64,000 bases of DNA from Myrmaecium sp. VS I D KN 1 (Eukaryota > Ascomycota > Dothideomycetes > Valsariales > Valsariaceae): contig JADQAV010000009.1 of NCBI GenBank assembly GCA_019775845.1, forward strand, positions 1,426,001-1,490,000, written 5' to 3'. Made by a program: the position numbers and the translations under genes. The first letter of the stretch is position 1. Each line of letters starts with the position of its first letter. A model generated the notes under the pieces. That model had not been told where the DNA came from. It worked only from the letters and a program-made list of their open reading frames with translations, and ran no database searches. Shown piece after piece: positions 1 through 13,643 of the stretch.

Positions 1-1723
<1,723 letters not shown>

Positions 1724-2613
1724 TCGTTTTTTGTCTCCCGTCTTTTTCTTCTTTTATTGTTCTTCTTTACTCAACGTTGGACATGGTATGGCATGGTATG
1801 GAGGTTCTCATGGGCGTTTTGGGGTTGGCTGGGTGGGTGCATCGTTCGGTTTTTGGGCTGCTTTTCTATATCTCTTTCCCTCTCTCTCCAACATGGCGTT
1901 TCATCTCCTCCTCCCTTCGGCTGCACCTGCTGCTGCCTATGTTCAGCGGGATGGAGAGAAGGCGGAACAGCTCTTGACCGCCCCCGGCGTTGTAGGATCA
2001 GTACTATGGTAGACACAATGGTGAAGTGAGATTGAGGTGGATACAGTATCACATAGTACAGTGGTTAATCTTTTGTGTATATTTGCATACCCAGCATTCA
2101 TATTAGACTCTTTTTTTAAGCTTATACGCGTTTTGATGTCGGTGTTAGGGGCGCAAGGCTGTGGGGACTATCTCCCTGTCGGTCCGGCGAAACGGTCGGC
2201 CATCTCCCGCCCGCGGAGGTCAGCCCTACGACTCCCACCTGTCTGTCTTATCTTCACCAACTTTCACTTAAATACTCCACGGCCTCCACCCAGCCGGTGT
2301 CTCTTGCTCGTCTCACGTCGTCCTTGTCGGGAGTTGAAGGGACAGTCTGCGCGCCAGCTGGAGACGACGAACAGGAGGACAACCACCACTTTCATGCTCA
2401 CTCTCATCGCCCATCATTCCTCCCCCTCCGCAGCCGCTATGACCACGGTAGCGACAACCACCACCACATTCACCACCATATAGGTATCTCTCCTCCAATA
2501 GACCAACCACCTCTCCGGTTCGCGAGGTTGCACGCAGAGTCCGACCATCAGTCGCAGCATACCCTCTCACAAGTTGCGATATATACACTTCCTCACGTTC
2601 CTCTCCGCCCACC
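1724..2613 (+). other. ESA1 3' region and promoter of the glycosyltransferase gene
   Basis: 890 bp without a supported gene. The first half is T-rich, as expected of a 3' UTR. The second half (about 2270-2610) is C- and CA-rich, typical of a fungal promoter or leader, with CACCAC repeats near 2455-2480. Open frames here are short and show no family resemblance. Confidence 0.5.
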
Positions 2614-4947
2614 ATGCGGCGCCATCCCCTCGACCCGGAGCTCGGGGTCTCCAAGAAATCCGACGACTACGGCAAACCACACAACAGCAGCGCCACATCA
2701 TGGACAGCGGCGGCCAGCTCCTCCACGTCCTGGTTACGCGGGGGCAACGGACCCCGCTACCGCAAGCGACGTCTCCTCGCTGTCCTGACCGCCGTCCTGC
2801 TCGTCTGGCTCTTCATCCACAACATGCCCACCGACGCGCCAGGCACGATCGGGCGAAACGGCGCGCCGCGATCCGGCGGGGCGGCAGTATGGAAAGGAGG
2901 AGGAAAAGGACGCGGTGGAGGGGCGAGCAGTAATCCGATCGGAGGGCCTCGGGGCAGGGAGCCGACGGGCCCGCCGCCGCGCGATGGCAGCGTGTCGCCG
3001 GCGGCGTCCGCGGCCGAACTGCAGCGCGAAAGGGAGAAGCAGATGTTCTACTACAACGGCCGGGTGCGGTTCTTCAAGCTGTCGGCGTCGCTGCGGGAGG
3101 CGCTCCGCAGCGCGGCGCGGACCTGGCCCGCCCCCGCGTCCTCATCGTCGCCCCGACGCGCGCCCGTGCGGAACGTGCTGTTCGCGGCGGCGAGCCTGCG
3201 GAGCGCGAGCGCGCTGCTGCCGCTGGCGTGCGCCATGGCCGAGCGCGGCCGCAACCGGGTCCACGTCGCCGTCATGGGCCGGGAGGACCTCGAGCTCGAC
3301 GAGTTCCTCGAGCTGAACGGGATCCGGCGGGAAGGGGAGGACAAGTGTGAGGCTTGGTTTCATGACGCCCGGCCGGATTACTCGGCGTATAGCTCGGCGG
3401 AGCGGGCGGAGACGGCGGTGGCGGCGGCGCTGGGGCACGCTCGCGCGTTTCTGGATCCTCAGGTTGTCATCACGGATGATTTGCAGGATACCGAGGAGGC
3501 GTATTTCGCTAAAGCCGTTAAGGAGAAGGTGGCGGAGGTGGGCATGGAGCATATCGAGATTCCCGCGCACGGCATGGAGGACTTCATGTGGCTGGCGCGG
3601 CTGGACGCCAGCTCGCTGCAGGCGTGGAACTCCCAGCGGGTCGACATCCTGATCCAAGCGGCCGAGGACTCCGCCGGGTCGCTGCTTCGCCTCCTAAAGT
3701 CGCTCTCGCACGCCGACTACCGCGGCTTCCGCCCTCCGCGCCTCACCATCGAACTCCCCGCCAACGCCGACCCGGCCATCGACGTCGCCCTGAAGTACTT
3801 CAAGTGGCCACCGAACCGATCCGGCGGGGACGCGCAGCAGGGCCAGCCCGTCGTGATCCGCCGACGGGTGCTGCACGCCAGCCTGAGCGAGGACGAGGCC
3901 GCCGTGCGCCTGCTCGAAGCCGTCTACCCGACCGATCCGGCCAACAGCCACGTCCTGCTGCTCTCGCCCCAGGTCGAGCTCTCCACCGTCTACTACCACT
4001 ACCTCATGTACCACCTGCTCGAGTACACGCGCTCCTTCGAGGCCACGTCGCAACCCCCGTCCCTCATGGGCATCGCCCTCGACCTCCCCACCACCCTCCT
4101 CGACGGCAGCACCCCCTTCGCCCCTCCCACCACCAGCACCGAGGCCCTCTCCGACGACCGCGGCCCCAGCGATCCCATCCCCTTCCTCTACCAAGCCCCA
4201 ACCACCCTCCACGCCACCCTCCTCCTTGGGCACATCTGGCGCGAAACCGCCTCCCTCCTCTCCCTCCTGCACGTCAGCTCTCCCTCCACAGCCCCATCCA
4301 CCATCCTCCACCCCCTCCTCCCCCAGCACCACCACCAACCAAACCCCCACCCCCTCACAACCCCCCTCCTTACCCTCTCCCTCGCCCGCGGCCTCGCCAT
4401 CCACCACCCCGCCGCCCTACCCCACCAGCAGCTCCTAACCCTGCACACCGACCCCTCTCCAGCCCTCCACGAACCCCCTCACCCTCCCACCCTCGCCCAC
4501 GGGCCCCTCCTCCCACACCCCTCCCTCCCCCTTTCCTCCATCCCCCACCTCAACGCAGAAGGTACCCCCACACCCCCCACCCTCCTCCGCACCACCGCAT
4601 CCCGCTTCGCCGCCCGGCTGCGGCGGGAGATCGGCGGCTGTTCGCCGGCGGAGAGCGTGGGGGAGAAGGAGGTTGAACTCGCGATGGCGGGAACGACGGG
4701 GAAAAGGACGGCGAGGATGAGAAGGCTGCGGAAGGAGGGGGAGGCGGGGGATTTGTTTTGTTTGTGGGGGACGGGGGAGTGGGAGGAGGAGGGGGAGGGT
4801 GATGGGGTGGAGGGGGAGGGGGAAGAGGGGGTTTCAACGGAGCAGATTCCGACGGTCAGTGTGAGTGTGGGTGGGAGTGGGGTTGCGACGCCGACGGCGA
4901 TACCGACGGCGATGGCGGTAGCGGTAGGGGAAGGGGAAGGGCGCTGA
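2614..4947 (+). CDS. GT2-like glycosyltransferase, type II membrane protein
   Basis: Putative Golgi or ER glycosyltransferase of a family widespread in filamentous ascomycetes; donor and acceptor are unknown to me. The 777-residue frame starts at an ATG in a CACC-ATG context. It has a short basic cytosolic tail, one membrane anchor at about residues 54-69 (LLAVLTAVLLVWLFIH), a low-complexity stem to about 145, then a catalytic region with the family's landmarks MFYYNGRVRFF, NVLFAAASLRSAS, the block around DYRGFRPPRLTIELP, and HVLLLSPQVEL. The last recognisable conserved piece is GGCSPAES...GDLFCLW near residues 670-717; the acidic, glycine-rich tail after it looks lineage-specific. Base composition is odd: the coding strand is extremely C-rich at about 4080-4600, then G-rich to the stop. 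No intron is needed. The family call is by resemblance from memory. Confidence 0.7.
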   Translation: MRRHPLDPELGVSKKSDDYGKPHNSSATSWTAAASSSTSWLRGGNGPRYRKRRLLAVLTAVLLVWLFIHNMPTDAPGTIGRNGAPRSGGAAVWKGGGKGRGGGASSNPIGGPRGREPTGPPPRDGSVSPAASAAELQREREKQMFYYNGRVRFFKLSASLREALRSAARTWPAPASSSSPRRAPVRNVLFAAASLRSASALLPLACAMAERGRNRVHVAVMGREDLELDEFLELNGIRREGEDKCEAWFHDARPDYSAYSSAERAETAVAAALGHARAFLDPQVVITDDLQDTEEAYFAKAVKEKVAEVGMEHIEIPAHGMEDFMWLARLDASSLQAWNSQRVDILIQAAEDSAGSLLRLLKSLSHADYRGFRPPRLTIELPANADPAIDVALKYFKWPPNRSGGDAQQGQPVVIRRRVLHASLSEDEAAVRLLEAVYPTDPANSHVLLLSPQVELSTVYYHYLMYHLLEYTRSFEATSQPPSLMGIALDLPTTLLDGSTPFAPPTTSTEALSDDRGPSDPIPFLYQAPTTLHATLLLGHIWRETASLLSLLHVSSPSTAPSTILHPLLPQHHHQPNPHPLTTPLLTLSLARGLAIHHPAALPHQQLLTLHTDPSPALHEPPHPPTLAHGPLLPHPSLPLSSIPHLNAEGTPTPPTLLRTTASRFAARLRREIGGCSPAESVGEKEVELAMAGTTGKRTARMRRLRKEGEAGDLFCLWGTGEWEEEGEGDGVEGEGEEGVSTEQIPTVSVSVGGSGVATPTAIPTAMAVAVGEGEGR

Positions 4948-5487
4948 GTGTATGGGTGAGTTTGTGGCGGAAGATGAAATAGGAAAATAGGAAGAGAGAG
5001 TGAGAGGATATGTCCATGTCAGCACCTGGATCTTCACACCACCTCCCAACTTGCAGGTCCATCTCCATCCCCCATGCAGATTCTTCCTTTTCTTATACCG
5101 CCGAACTTGTTTTGGTTTTTTTTTTTTTTTTTTTTTTTTTTGTTTTGTTTTGTTCGATACCTGGACGATTTCTTTCCTTTGCGTTTTTATTCTTCACTAC
5201 TGGATGGTTCACTCCAATCCTCATCCTCTTAGGAGTCATAGCGGTGCAAGGGCCAGGGGATGCAGGGGGCTTGGGGCAAAGACTACAAAAGTTAGTTGAA
5301 GAACAAGTCATCTTTGGGAACTTAAAGTCTCATCAAGTTGTCATTTATTATCATTGCTCATATCCCCCCTCCAATATCATCATGCAGGGGGAAGGCTTCT
5401 GCCTTTCGTAGTTATCTGCGACCTATCATACATGATTATGCTCTTGGAGCATTTCTTGTCTCACACGCCCACCGGTGCTAGGGGCAT
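4948..5487. other. Convergent intergenic region
   Basis: 540 bp between the stop codons of two convergent genes. It holds a 26-base T run (5116-5141) and otherwise AT-richer 3'-UTR-like sequence. No coding potential seen. Confidence 0.6.
5116..5141 (+). repeat. Poly(T) tract, 26 bases
   Basis: Uninterrupted T26 on the plus strand, followed by TG-rich sequence. Likely a slippage-prone homopolymer in the shared 3' region of two convergent genes. Confidence 0.95.
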
Positions 5488-6472
5488 TTACTGCCCGGCC
5501 TGGATGAGGTAACCGCCATCCACCACGAGCTCATGGCCGTTGAAGTACTGGCACGAAGCCGCAAAGAGGATGGCCGCAGCCATATCCTTGTCGTTGCCGG
5601 GCCGAGAGGCCGGCAGACCCTCCTTCTTCTCCTTGGGCATCTGGCTCTTCTGCTTCTCGTCGCTCTCCTGGGTCGTCATCTCCGAGGGGAAGACACCGGG
5701 AGCGATGCCGTTGACGCGGATCTTGAGGCCAACCTTCGCGATCTCGGACGAGAGCATGCGGTTCAGATGCGCAGTGGCGGCCTTGCTGGCGTTGTAGGAG
5801 AAGTGGCCCTGGCTGATCTTGACGTGGCCGGAGATGGAGGTGATGTTGATCACGCAGCCGGACCAGCCGTGCTGGTGCTCGGTGGACTTTTGAAGCAGGG
5901 GGAGGAAGGCGGTGGTCATGAGGTATGGGCCGACCACGTTGGTTGCGTAGACTGACGTCCACTCGTCGACAGTAGTAGGGTCGAAGAGGTTTTTGCGGAG
6001 GTCTTCGGCGTCCTTGCCGTCCGGAGTCGTCTTGTCGGGAGCAATGCCCGCATTGTTGATGAGGATATCAAGGTGCGGCTCGCGAGACTCAATTTCCTTG
6101 AGGATTTTCCTAGAGGTAGGTCAGATATTGTTGCGTATACGTTGGTTAGCAGTACAGTTTACTTACAGGACGCCGTCCTTGCTGGCCACATCGCCAGGCA
6201 ACGGGATGATCTGTCCGGAGATACCCTTGCCATATACTTCTGCCACAGTGTCGAGCTTCTCCTCGGTCCGACCAACGATGTAAACCTTCGCACCGTTCAC
6301 GGCGAGGGCTTGGGTAGCCTATGGCAAGTCAGCACTTGTTCAAGTTTAGCAGACGTGATAGACCAACCATCAATCCAATACCGGAACCTCCGCCGGTCAC
6401 CAAAGCGATCTTGCCTTTGACATTGAAGACTTCGCTGAGCTGGAACTCAGCATTGTTGTTCTGAGACGACAT
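5488..6472 (-). CDS. Short-chain dehydrogenase/reductase (classical SDR)
   Basis: NAD(P)H-dependent oxidoreductase with a Rossmann fold; substrate unknown. The spliced protein is 292 residues, usual for a classical SDR. Visible are the cofactor motif TGGGSGIG near the N-terminus, the NNAG motif (LINNAGIAP), and the catalytic Ser and YxxxK in SISG and YNASK. The C-terminus ends in a typical VDGGYLIQAG. Exons on the minus strand: 6472-6368, 6318-6167, 6109-5488. Introns are 49 and 57 bp; the first has a GTTGGT donor and a CTGAC branch point. The sequence resembles the fungal group often annotated as RhlG- or FabG-like reductases, but neighbours give no pathway clue: it lies convergent with the glycosyltransferase gene and downstream of RPN1. 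Confidence 0.88.
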
Positions 6473-7428
6473 CTTCGGTCGAGGTTAGTGTGATCGTAGT
6501 TGTGGGAAAGAAGCAGATGTCAAATGTATCGGGGTATTCGGTTGTCGTTCGAGTGGGAAAGTTTGTGAAGCCGTAGGATGGGCAATTATATGTATGGAAT
6601 TGCGAAGGAAGTGGCAGTCGATGATGTTGCGGGGGGTGTGGTTCAAAGCAGAAATATGACGAGGCTGAACAATGCATGCAACACCTACTACGTCATCCTG
6701 ACGGCCCAGCCCAGCATCACCGCTCACTTACCGTGCTGAGGGATGCCCGGGGAGGCAGCCGATTGACGACCTCAGGCTCGTAACGATGAAGCAATGCATT
6801 CGTCGCTCCTCTCGTTCCATGCCTCCAACCTGGACGAGACAGCGCTGTCAATGTGCGGGTGTGAAGGCGGGCACTTGTCCGCGGAGCGCCTCCGCGGCAG
6901 GCGGTGGCCTGGCCTACTCGCCGTAGGAGAACGGGCGGAGAGGTACGCTGCATGGTGATGAGGGGGGTTATGTTTGCGGAATCTGCACAGTGGACACAAT
7001 ACGAAGAAATGGAATATCTGAGAAGGTGGCGTCGAATTATAGAGTCTTTTCCTTCATATATTTATATAGATTCTTGCGTTGATGTGCAGTACCTACCTAC
7101 GTGAAGGCTCGGGGTATGACATAATCCATGCCCCTTCGGCTGCGGAGCTCCCGAACTGTGCCGCATCGTCGGTCATAGCCTTGTATACTTCGTTCCCAGA
7201 ATAGGAGCAATGGGAGGCACTCTTTACCACCCTATAAGGCCATTCACTTTTCCTCATAATGCAACGCGCAGGCATATACATACCGCCCTTGCTTGTTGGT
7301 CAAAATGATCAAGGGCTTGGGAATTAGCTATACTATGCTGCTCCCAACCCATCCTCCCGCGATGATCTTTAATATACAAGGCCAGCCAAACTGCGTACTT
7401 ATGATTCATAACCTCATCTTTCTATGCT
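6473..7428 (-). other. Intergenic region upstream of the SDR and downstream of RPN1
   Basis: 956 bp without a supported gene. It should hold the SDR promoter (next to 6472) and the RPN1 3' UTR (next to 7428). Short open frames in several frames show no family features. Confidence 0.5.
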
Positions 7429-10400
7429 TCACAATTCCTCCTCGCCTGAGTGCTCGCCGTGCTGCGTCGATGGAGCCTCAATGAGCGCCGTGAACATTTC
7501 AACGTCAAAGTCGCTAATCACACCCTGCTTCAGGAGATACTCGCACACCGACGGCTCCAGCAGCTTGCGAACCTCGTATTCCTTCAACCGCTCGCCGAAA
7601 TAATGTTTTTCCAGGATGCTCTCGAGATGCTGGTCGATCACGCGTCCCACTCCGGGTTCTGCACGTTTCTGATTGTTATTATCTGAGTTCCATCCGGAAT
7701 CACCGATCAGGGAATTACTTGCCTTTCTTAGAATGACCACACCCTCCAGCGTACTGCTGAGGCTAATGTACTCTTCGTCCTCCAATTCCGCACGCTCACC
7801 ATGTGCCAGCAACACCGGCGTACTTTGCGTTTGCCATCCGGTGATTGTCTTAGGGCGGCCTGCCTGGCCGACAACATCCACCGCCTGACCCACGCGAACA
7901 TTGACTGTGAGGGGTTGAAGGTTCTCGTCCAGCGTGATCAAGAACCTAGGGTTCATTGCTGTGACGAGGTAGTAAAGCAGGTAGTGGTTATCAGCGAGCA
8001 CGAACTGTTTTGAGTCAATCAAAGACACAAGCACGGTCAGGAGACCAGCAGTCGACACTCTCGAGAGGACCTGGCGGTCAGTGTGGAATGGATTGACAGT
8101 CAGAGTGCCCTTGCCCATGTACAGCAGACCTTGAGCAATCCGCACCATGAAGAGTGCACCGGGGTCCCGATGGTAGTAGCTGGCCAGTTGCCTCAACAAC
8201 TGAGCCAACCTAGCGTTATTTGTACCTGCACCCACCAGACCCATGGCGAAGATGGCGTTAACGGCGACGTCGTTATCGTTGTCGTGGCTGTACCGCGACA
8301 GCGTATCATAGACCTTCATCTGAGGGTTGCTGGCGCTGATAAGGCCCATCGCGAGGGGCACGGCCTTCCGGATGTTGGCTTCACCGTAGTGCATAAGATG
8401 ACCGAAGTGACGGAGAGCCATGTCAGAGCCGATGTCCTCGCCCATGGCAACCAGAGCGATACCGATGACAGCATAGGCCTGAAGGAGCTCATCGCCCTTC
8501 TTCTCCTCGCTATCCTCCTCGATGTCCTCACCACAAATGTGCAGAAGCTGTTGCACCTTCAGCACTGCACCGGTACCAGCCCAGGCGCAAACTTCAGCGA
8601 GCACAGAGGTGGGTTTCGACATCGGATGATCGATCGCTTTCAGCGTCTCCAAAATGACATCGACCTCCTCTTGCTGACCAAAGTACAGGAGAGCAAGACC
8701 CAAGGCCATGAAACGGGTCCACTTGTCTTTAAGTTGCTTCGTGCGGTCCTCGTCCAGGAAGGTCTGGATAATGGCCTCGCTGACTTCGCTTTCCGCAGAG
8801 CCAACGAAGATAAGACCAAGAGAAAGAGCGGCCATAGCGGACAAAGACATCTCCAAAGAAGTATCTCCGACGATAGGCAGAAGGATGTCCAGCAGGTCCC
8901 GCTTGTTAGACCCCGCGTACGCGAGACCCAGACCCATGATGGAAGCCATCCTGATTTCCTTGTTCTTGTTGTTCAAGTTGGCCTCATCGCCAAGCAGAGC
9001 CATGGCCGGGTCAGAGTCCATGCGCACACCAGAGTTGATGATACCAGTAGCCAGCACAGCACCAGCCTTGATGTGGTCCTCAGGTAGGTAAGTGAAGGGA
9101 TCGATTTTGTCCAGGCCCATCTCCACATCCCACTGCATTAGAAGACCAAGAGACGCAGTGGTGGACATCATACCCTCATCCTTCGTCTTCCATACCCAGC
9201 TGCTCTTGTTCTCGGACGTGAGCATCAGGTTGTCATTGCCGTAGCCTGCATTTACAAACGCGTTGACGAAGGCGCTTGCGAGATTGTGTCTCGCGGAGTC
9301 GGTATTGGTTAGACCTGCTGTCCTCGAACTCTCCAAGTGCGTCTTGTAGATATCTTCGGGGTTCTTCGGGTCAAGGATGTTCAATTCCTTTCCAAGCGCC
9401 TTGAAGTGTTCCGGAAGCTTAGTGTTGTTGAGACACTCGACAAGCTCCTGGTCCTCCTCGTCCTCAGCCAAGTCCAGCCAAATCCGCTGCCTTGCGATCA
9501 TGAATGCCATCTGTCTGCGAAGAGATTTGTCCTTTGTAGCATCGAAGGTTTCGGCGATAAGTTCACGATCGTTCAAGCGAATAGCTAGCGTCATAGCCTG
9601 AGTATACTGCTTGTATTGCGAGTAGATCTTGTAGGCGGTGCGCACGAAGCGGTCGTTGTCGGGATATGTGAGGAGCGGTACCATGCTGAGTAGAGGCGTC
9701 AGCGAGATCGAAGGAAGCACGTAGCTGTTAGACTTACCTGACCAGATACAAGCACACTCTAGCGTAAATGTTTTCGTCCACATACTGGGCGATCTCCTCA
9801 ATGATCTCCAGCTCGCTAAGAATATCCACGGCGTCGGCTTCCGCGTTGTGCTTCAAGAAGAAGGGAACAAGAGAAAATGCTAGGTCGGTAAGGTCATCCG
9901 TAGGCTTATCTTCGTCCAAGCGTGTCTGGTACTCTTGGCCGATCTCCAAGGCCAAATGACGCATGTATTCGTGTCCCCACGAACTGAGGTCCTTCGAGGG
10001 CGCCAGCAGCCGGTACTTCAAGCAGTCCCGCCTGTTCTCGTCCGAATGTGTCATACCCAGCACCGAGAGCATATCCGCGAAAGATACCTTAGCCCATGTT
10101 AACATCGACACCGAGACCACCCAGTAGATTCCCAGCATACCTTATCCTCACTCTCCGGCCACTTCTCGTAGGTCTTCTCCAAGTTCTCATAGTGCGGCAA
10201 CAGGAACTTCAGCGGCTTCGGCACGGCGGTCATCGATGATGTGGAGGTCTTGATGGACTCTTTGATGTGCTCTAGCGCCGGCTTGTACAGGCTCGTGTCG
10301 GGCTCCTGGTGCTATTGGTAAGCTCCGAGCTTCGTACGCAGGACTGGCTCTGACGAACCTGTAACCGCTCAACAAGCATCTCCAACTCCTCCTTGAGTTG

Positions 10401-10639
10401 CTGGTCTTCCTCGCTGAGCTCCTCTAAAGAATGATGTCGCATTAGCGGTATGGCTCCGCAACAGCATCGCCCAAGACGAAGCTCTATCAAACACCGCTGG
10501 AACTCAACATACCCTGCGGCAGCTCTGGCTTGTTGTCATCCTTGGCCTTTTGGGAGTCCTTGGGCGCATCCTTAGTGTCTACCGCCTTCCCCTTGCCCTT
10601 GTCGGCGGCGGTGGCCTTCTTCTCGTCTTCCTTCGCCAT
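7429..10639 (-). CDS. RPN1: 26S proteasome regulatory particle subunit Rpn1
   Basis: Largest base subunit of the 19S proteasome particle; it docks ubiquitin receptors and the deubiquitinase Ubp6 (family knowledge). Spliced length is about 989 residues, close to the yeast protein. Five exons on the minus strand: 10639-10513, 10423-10359, 10311-10141, 10087-9738, 9685-7429, all with GT-AG ends and consistent phase. The N-terminus is a Lys/Ala/Asp-rich low-complexity tail. The middle shows proteasome/cyclosome repeats, for example [15 protein letters not shown] and [14 protein letters not shown], and the C-terminus is conserved ([12 protein letters not shown], followed by an acidic end). The start codon opens the first long frame and is preceded by only 374 bp to the divergent RIO2 start. 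Confidence 0.96.
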
Positions 10640-11013
10640 GTCGAGATTGTGATTACGGAAGGTGGCTGAGAGGAAGAGATGCGAGCACGGGCAACGGTTC
10701 GATGCGGTCCTCTAGCGGTCAGGTATTCCCACAAGCGGCAAAACGCGCAGGCAGGGGCGGATGGGAAAGGGAATGCGGGCGTGAAGGTGGTGGATGAGAG
10801 GGGAGGGTTGAGCGAGATGGCAAGATAGCTGTTGGTGCTGTCTAGGAAGCTTCTCATCATCAATTGGCCTGAGCGCCAAGAACGATCTCAGCTGTGTCCG
10901 TGCGGCAGCGCCAGCCGTATCGAGGCACGAAACCTCCAAAAATTAATTCCGGCATCGAACCCCGCGCATTGCAGCCCCTCCAATTCACACTCACATTGCC
11001 GCATTCGCTCACG
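10640..11013. promoter_or_regulatory. Bidirectional promoter between RPN1 and RIO2
   Basis: 374 bp separate the start codons of two divergent genes, so their promoters must share or abut this stretch. No TATA box or known operator could be singled out. Whether the pair is co-regulated is inference. Confidence 0.6.
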
Positions 11014-12455
11014 ATGAAGTTGGATACCAAGCATATCCGGTACCTCACCAGTGAGGACTGGCGCGTCCTGACCGCAGTATGTCCAAGTGTCCCCTACGCA
11101 AACCTCCCCTCTGCTTCCAACACTTCTCGGACTAACCCGCTGATGGAAGAACGCGACTCCAGGTTGAGATGGGCAGCAAGAACCACGAAGTCGTCCCGAC
11201 CCCTCTGATCACCCAGATCGCCGGCCTGCGCGGCGGCACCGGCGTCCACAAGAGCATCTCCGCCCTCGCCAAAACCGGCCTCATCGCCAAGGTCAAGAAT
11301 GCAAAGTACGACGGCTACCGGCTCACGTACGGCGGGCTCGACTATCTCGCCCTCAACTCCCACCGCAAGGCCAACCACATCTACAGCGTCGGCAACCGCA
11401 TCGGTGTCGGCAAGGAGTCCGACATCTACGTGGTCGCCTCCCCGAGCGGCGTCCAGCGAGTCCTGAAGATCCACCGCCTGGGCCGCATCTCCTTCCGGAC
11501 GGTCAAGTCCAACCGCGACTACCTCCGCAACCGCAACTCCGCCAGCTGGATGTACATGTCCCGACTCGCCGCGATGAAGGAGTTCGCCTTCATGACCGCC
11601 CTCCGCGACAACGGCTTCCCCGTCCCGGAACCCATCGCCCAGAACCGCCATCAGATTCTCATGTCCCTCATCGACGCCTTCCCCCTGCGCCAGATCGCCC
11701 ACGTCCCCGATCCGGCCTCCCTCTACGCCGACCTCCTCAACCTCATCCTCCGCCTGGCCAGCGTTGGCCTCATCCACGGCGACTTCAACGAGTTCAACAT
11801 CCTCATCGAAGAGCGCGCCTCCACCCCCGCCCTCTCCTCCGCCACCGACCCTTCCACCGACGCACCTCCCGCTCCCCGGCAAGAGCAGGACCCCCCGCCC
11901 ACCCTCACCCTGCACCCCATCGTCATCGACTTTCCCCAGATGGTCTCCATCTCCCACCCCAACGCCCAGTACTACTTCGACCGCGACGTCGCCTGCATCA
12001 AGCGCTTCTTCCGCCGCCGCTTCGGCTTCACCTCCGACGAGCCCGGCCCCTTCTTCGAGGACGCCGTGAAGCCCTCCCGCCTCGCCAAGCGCCGCCTCGA
12101 CGTCGAGGTCGAGGCCTCCGGCTTCTCCAAGAAGATGGCCAAGGAGCTCGACGCGTACATGAAGGAGGTCGGGGCTGAGGGCGCAGCCGAAAAGTCCGAC
12201 GGCGAAGAAGCCGAGGATGAGGACGAGGAGGACCGTGAAAGCGACGACGAAGCCGAGGCGGACAAGGCGGAAACCGAAGGAGAGGACGAGCATAGCGCGC
12301 ACCCCAATGCTATGACGGTGCTGGAGATACAGGACTTTGAGGCGCCAACGGCGCCGGCAGCGTCCGACAAGGTCGCTGCCTCGGCGCCGGTACCCGTGGC
12401 TCAACCGCCTAAGCCTGCAAAATCCGCGAAGAAGGCGGCAGGGTGGGCGATTTGA
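11014..12455 (+). CDS. RIO2: RIO2-type atypical serine kinase/ATPase of 40S ribosome maturation
   Basis: Rio2 binds pre-40S particles and is needed for cytoplasmic 20S to 18S rRNA processing (family knowledge). Spliced length is 451 residues. Exon 1 is 11014-11076 (21 codons) and exon 2 is 11163-12455, joined in phase 0. Visible features: the RIO2 N-terminal winged helix (MKLDTKHIRYLTSEDWRVL onward), the phosphate-binding loop GVGKESDIY, the catalytic loop HGDFNEFNILI and the metal-binding VIDFPQM. About 30 low-complexity Ser/Thr/Pro residues are inserted between the last two motifs. The C-terminus is acidic, followed by a Pro/Ala/Lys-rich end. The short first exon is confirmed by its match to the conserved Rio2 N-terminus. 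Confidence 0.95.
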
Positions 12456-13643
12456 GCTGCCAAGGCGATGCAGGGAAGCTCTGCCAAGACTTGAACTTCT
12501 TTGTTGGATTAAGGAACAAGCCGTTATGGACCTTCGTGCGCCCTAGACAGAGTTCTGCCCTACTAAGTCGGCACTGACCGATTGTGGGGAGGATTGGAGT
12601 CAGGAGTAACATCTGATGATTCAGGCATTAATACGGTGCATGTGCAAGTAGGATACGAAGGAACAGAAACTGCGAGCACACATAGCTGGTCTTTCTCGGA
12701 TAGACTTATTAGGTATATTCTTCGCCGCTTATGCGTAGGAAGGCGTTCCTGAGCTCATGATAATTGATGTTATGGCCGAATAAGGTTACAGGCCTGCACT
12801 GTCAAGAAGCAATGCTATACGTCAATGGATGAAGGTCGTATTTTCTTCATTGCTACAAACTCTGCCTTTGGTCTCAGGACCAATCTTGAAATATATGCAG
12901 TGCTTTCGTATCCTCCGAAGTTCTCCCATGCAAATATGCCGCGCCGTGAGGAGAGATGCCATAAAAGGGAGGTTCAAACTCCTGTCGTGCAGATGCAGAG
13001 AAGGCCGCGCATGCTGCGGACATAGCAGAGACAAGCATATTGCTGATCTGATGCCGAGCCAACACACGATGATCATGTGCCAACGTGCCAATGTTCCAAT
13101 TGATTGAAACAGTTTGTGCCAAACGAATGTCGATGTACGTGAATGCCTCGCGGTCTGATGTTCATTGGCACATCACAAAAGAAGAAGGAAAAAGAAAAAA
13201 CAAGGCTAAAAGGAAATGAAAACTCAAAGCGAACAACATGTGTCGGGAAAGAAGGGGGGACATTAAGGAAAACTGAAAGACACCTGAGGAATATGGAGCG
13301 GACTTCCTGGTGTATTAGCACTCTCAATTGTCACTGATGTCCGAGTATCAAGATGGCTCGTTTCCATCTTCAGCAGGAACACGTCAACCTAGAACGATAT
13401 ATGCTGAAAAGGATCTTGATGCGATATTTCGATGGATGGCGGGTGTCAGCAGCTCAAGCTGGCGAGATGCCTTTTGCAAGGCTTTATTGAAGTTGCCGAA
13501 AGGTATGGAGAAAATGTTGGCTGAAAGGCCTCGGGCACCATGCGCAGCGCCAAGGACAAGTTTGTAAGTGATGGATGCACACTTCTCTCCTAGAATGGAT
13601 GTGTCAAGCGGGTGTATTTGAAGGACAACGCTTGTTGACAAAA
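12456..13643. other. Convergent intergenic region
   Basis: 1.19 kb between the stop codons of RIO2 and the RRM gene. AT-richer than the flanking genes, with an A-rich stretch near 13178-13235. No gene supported; it should hold both 3' UTRs. Confidence 0.5.
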
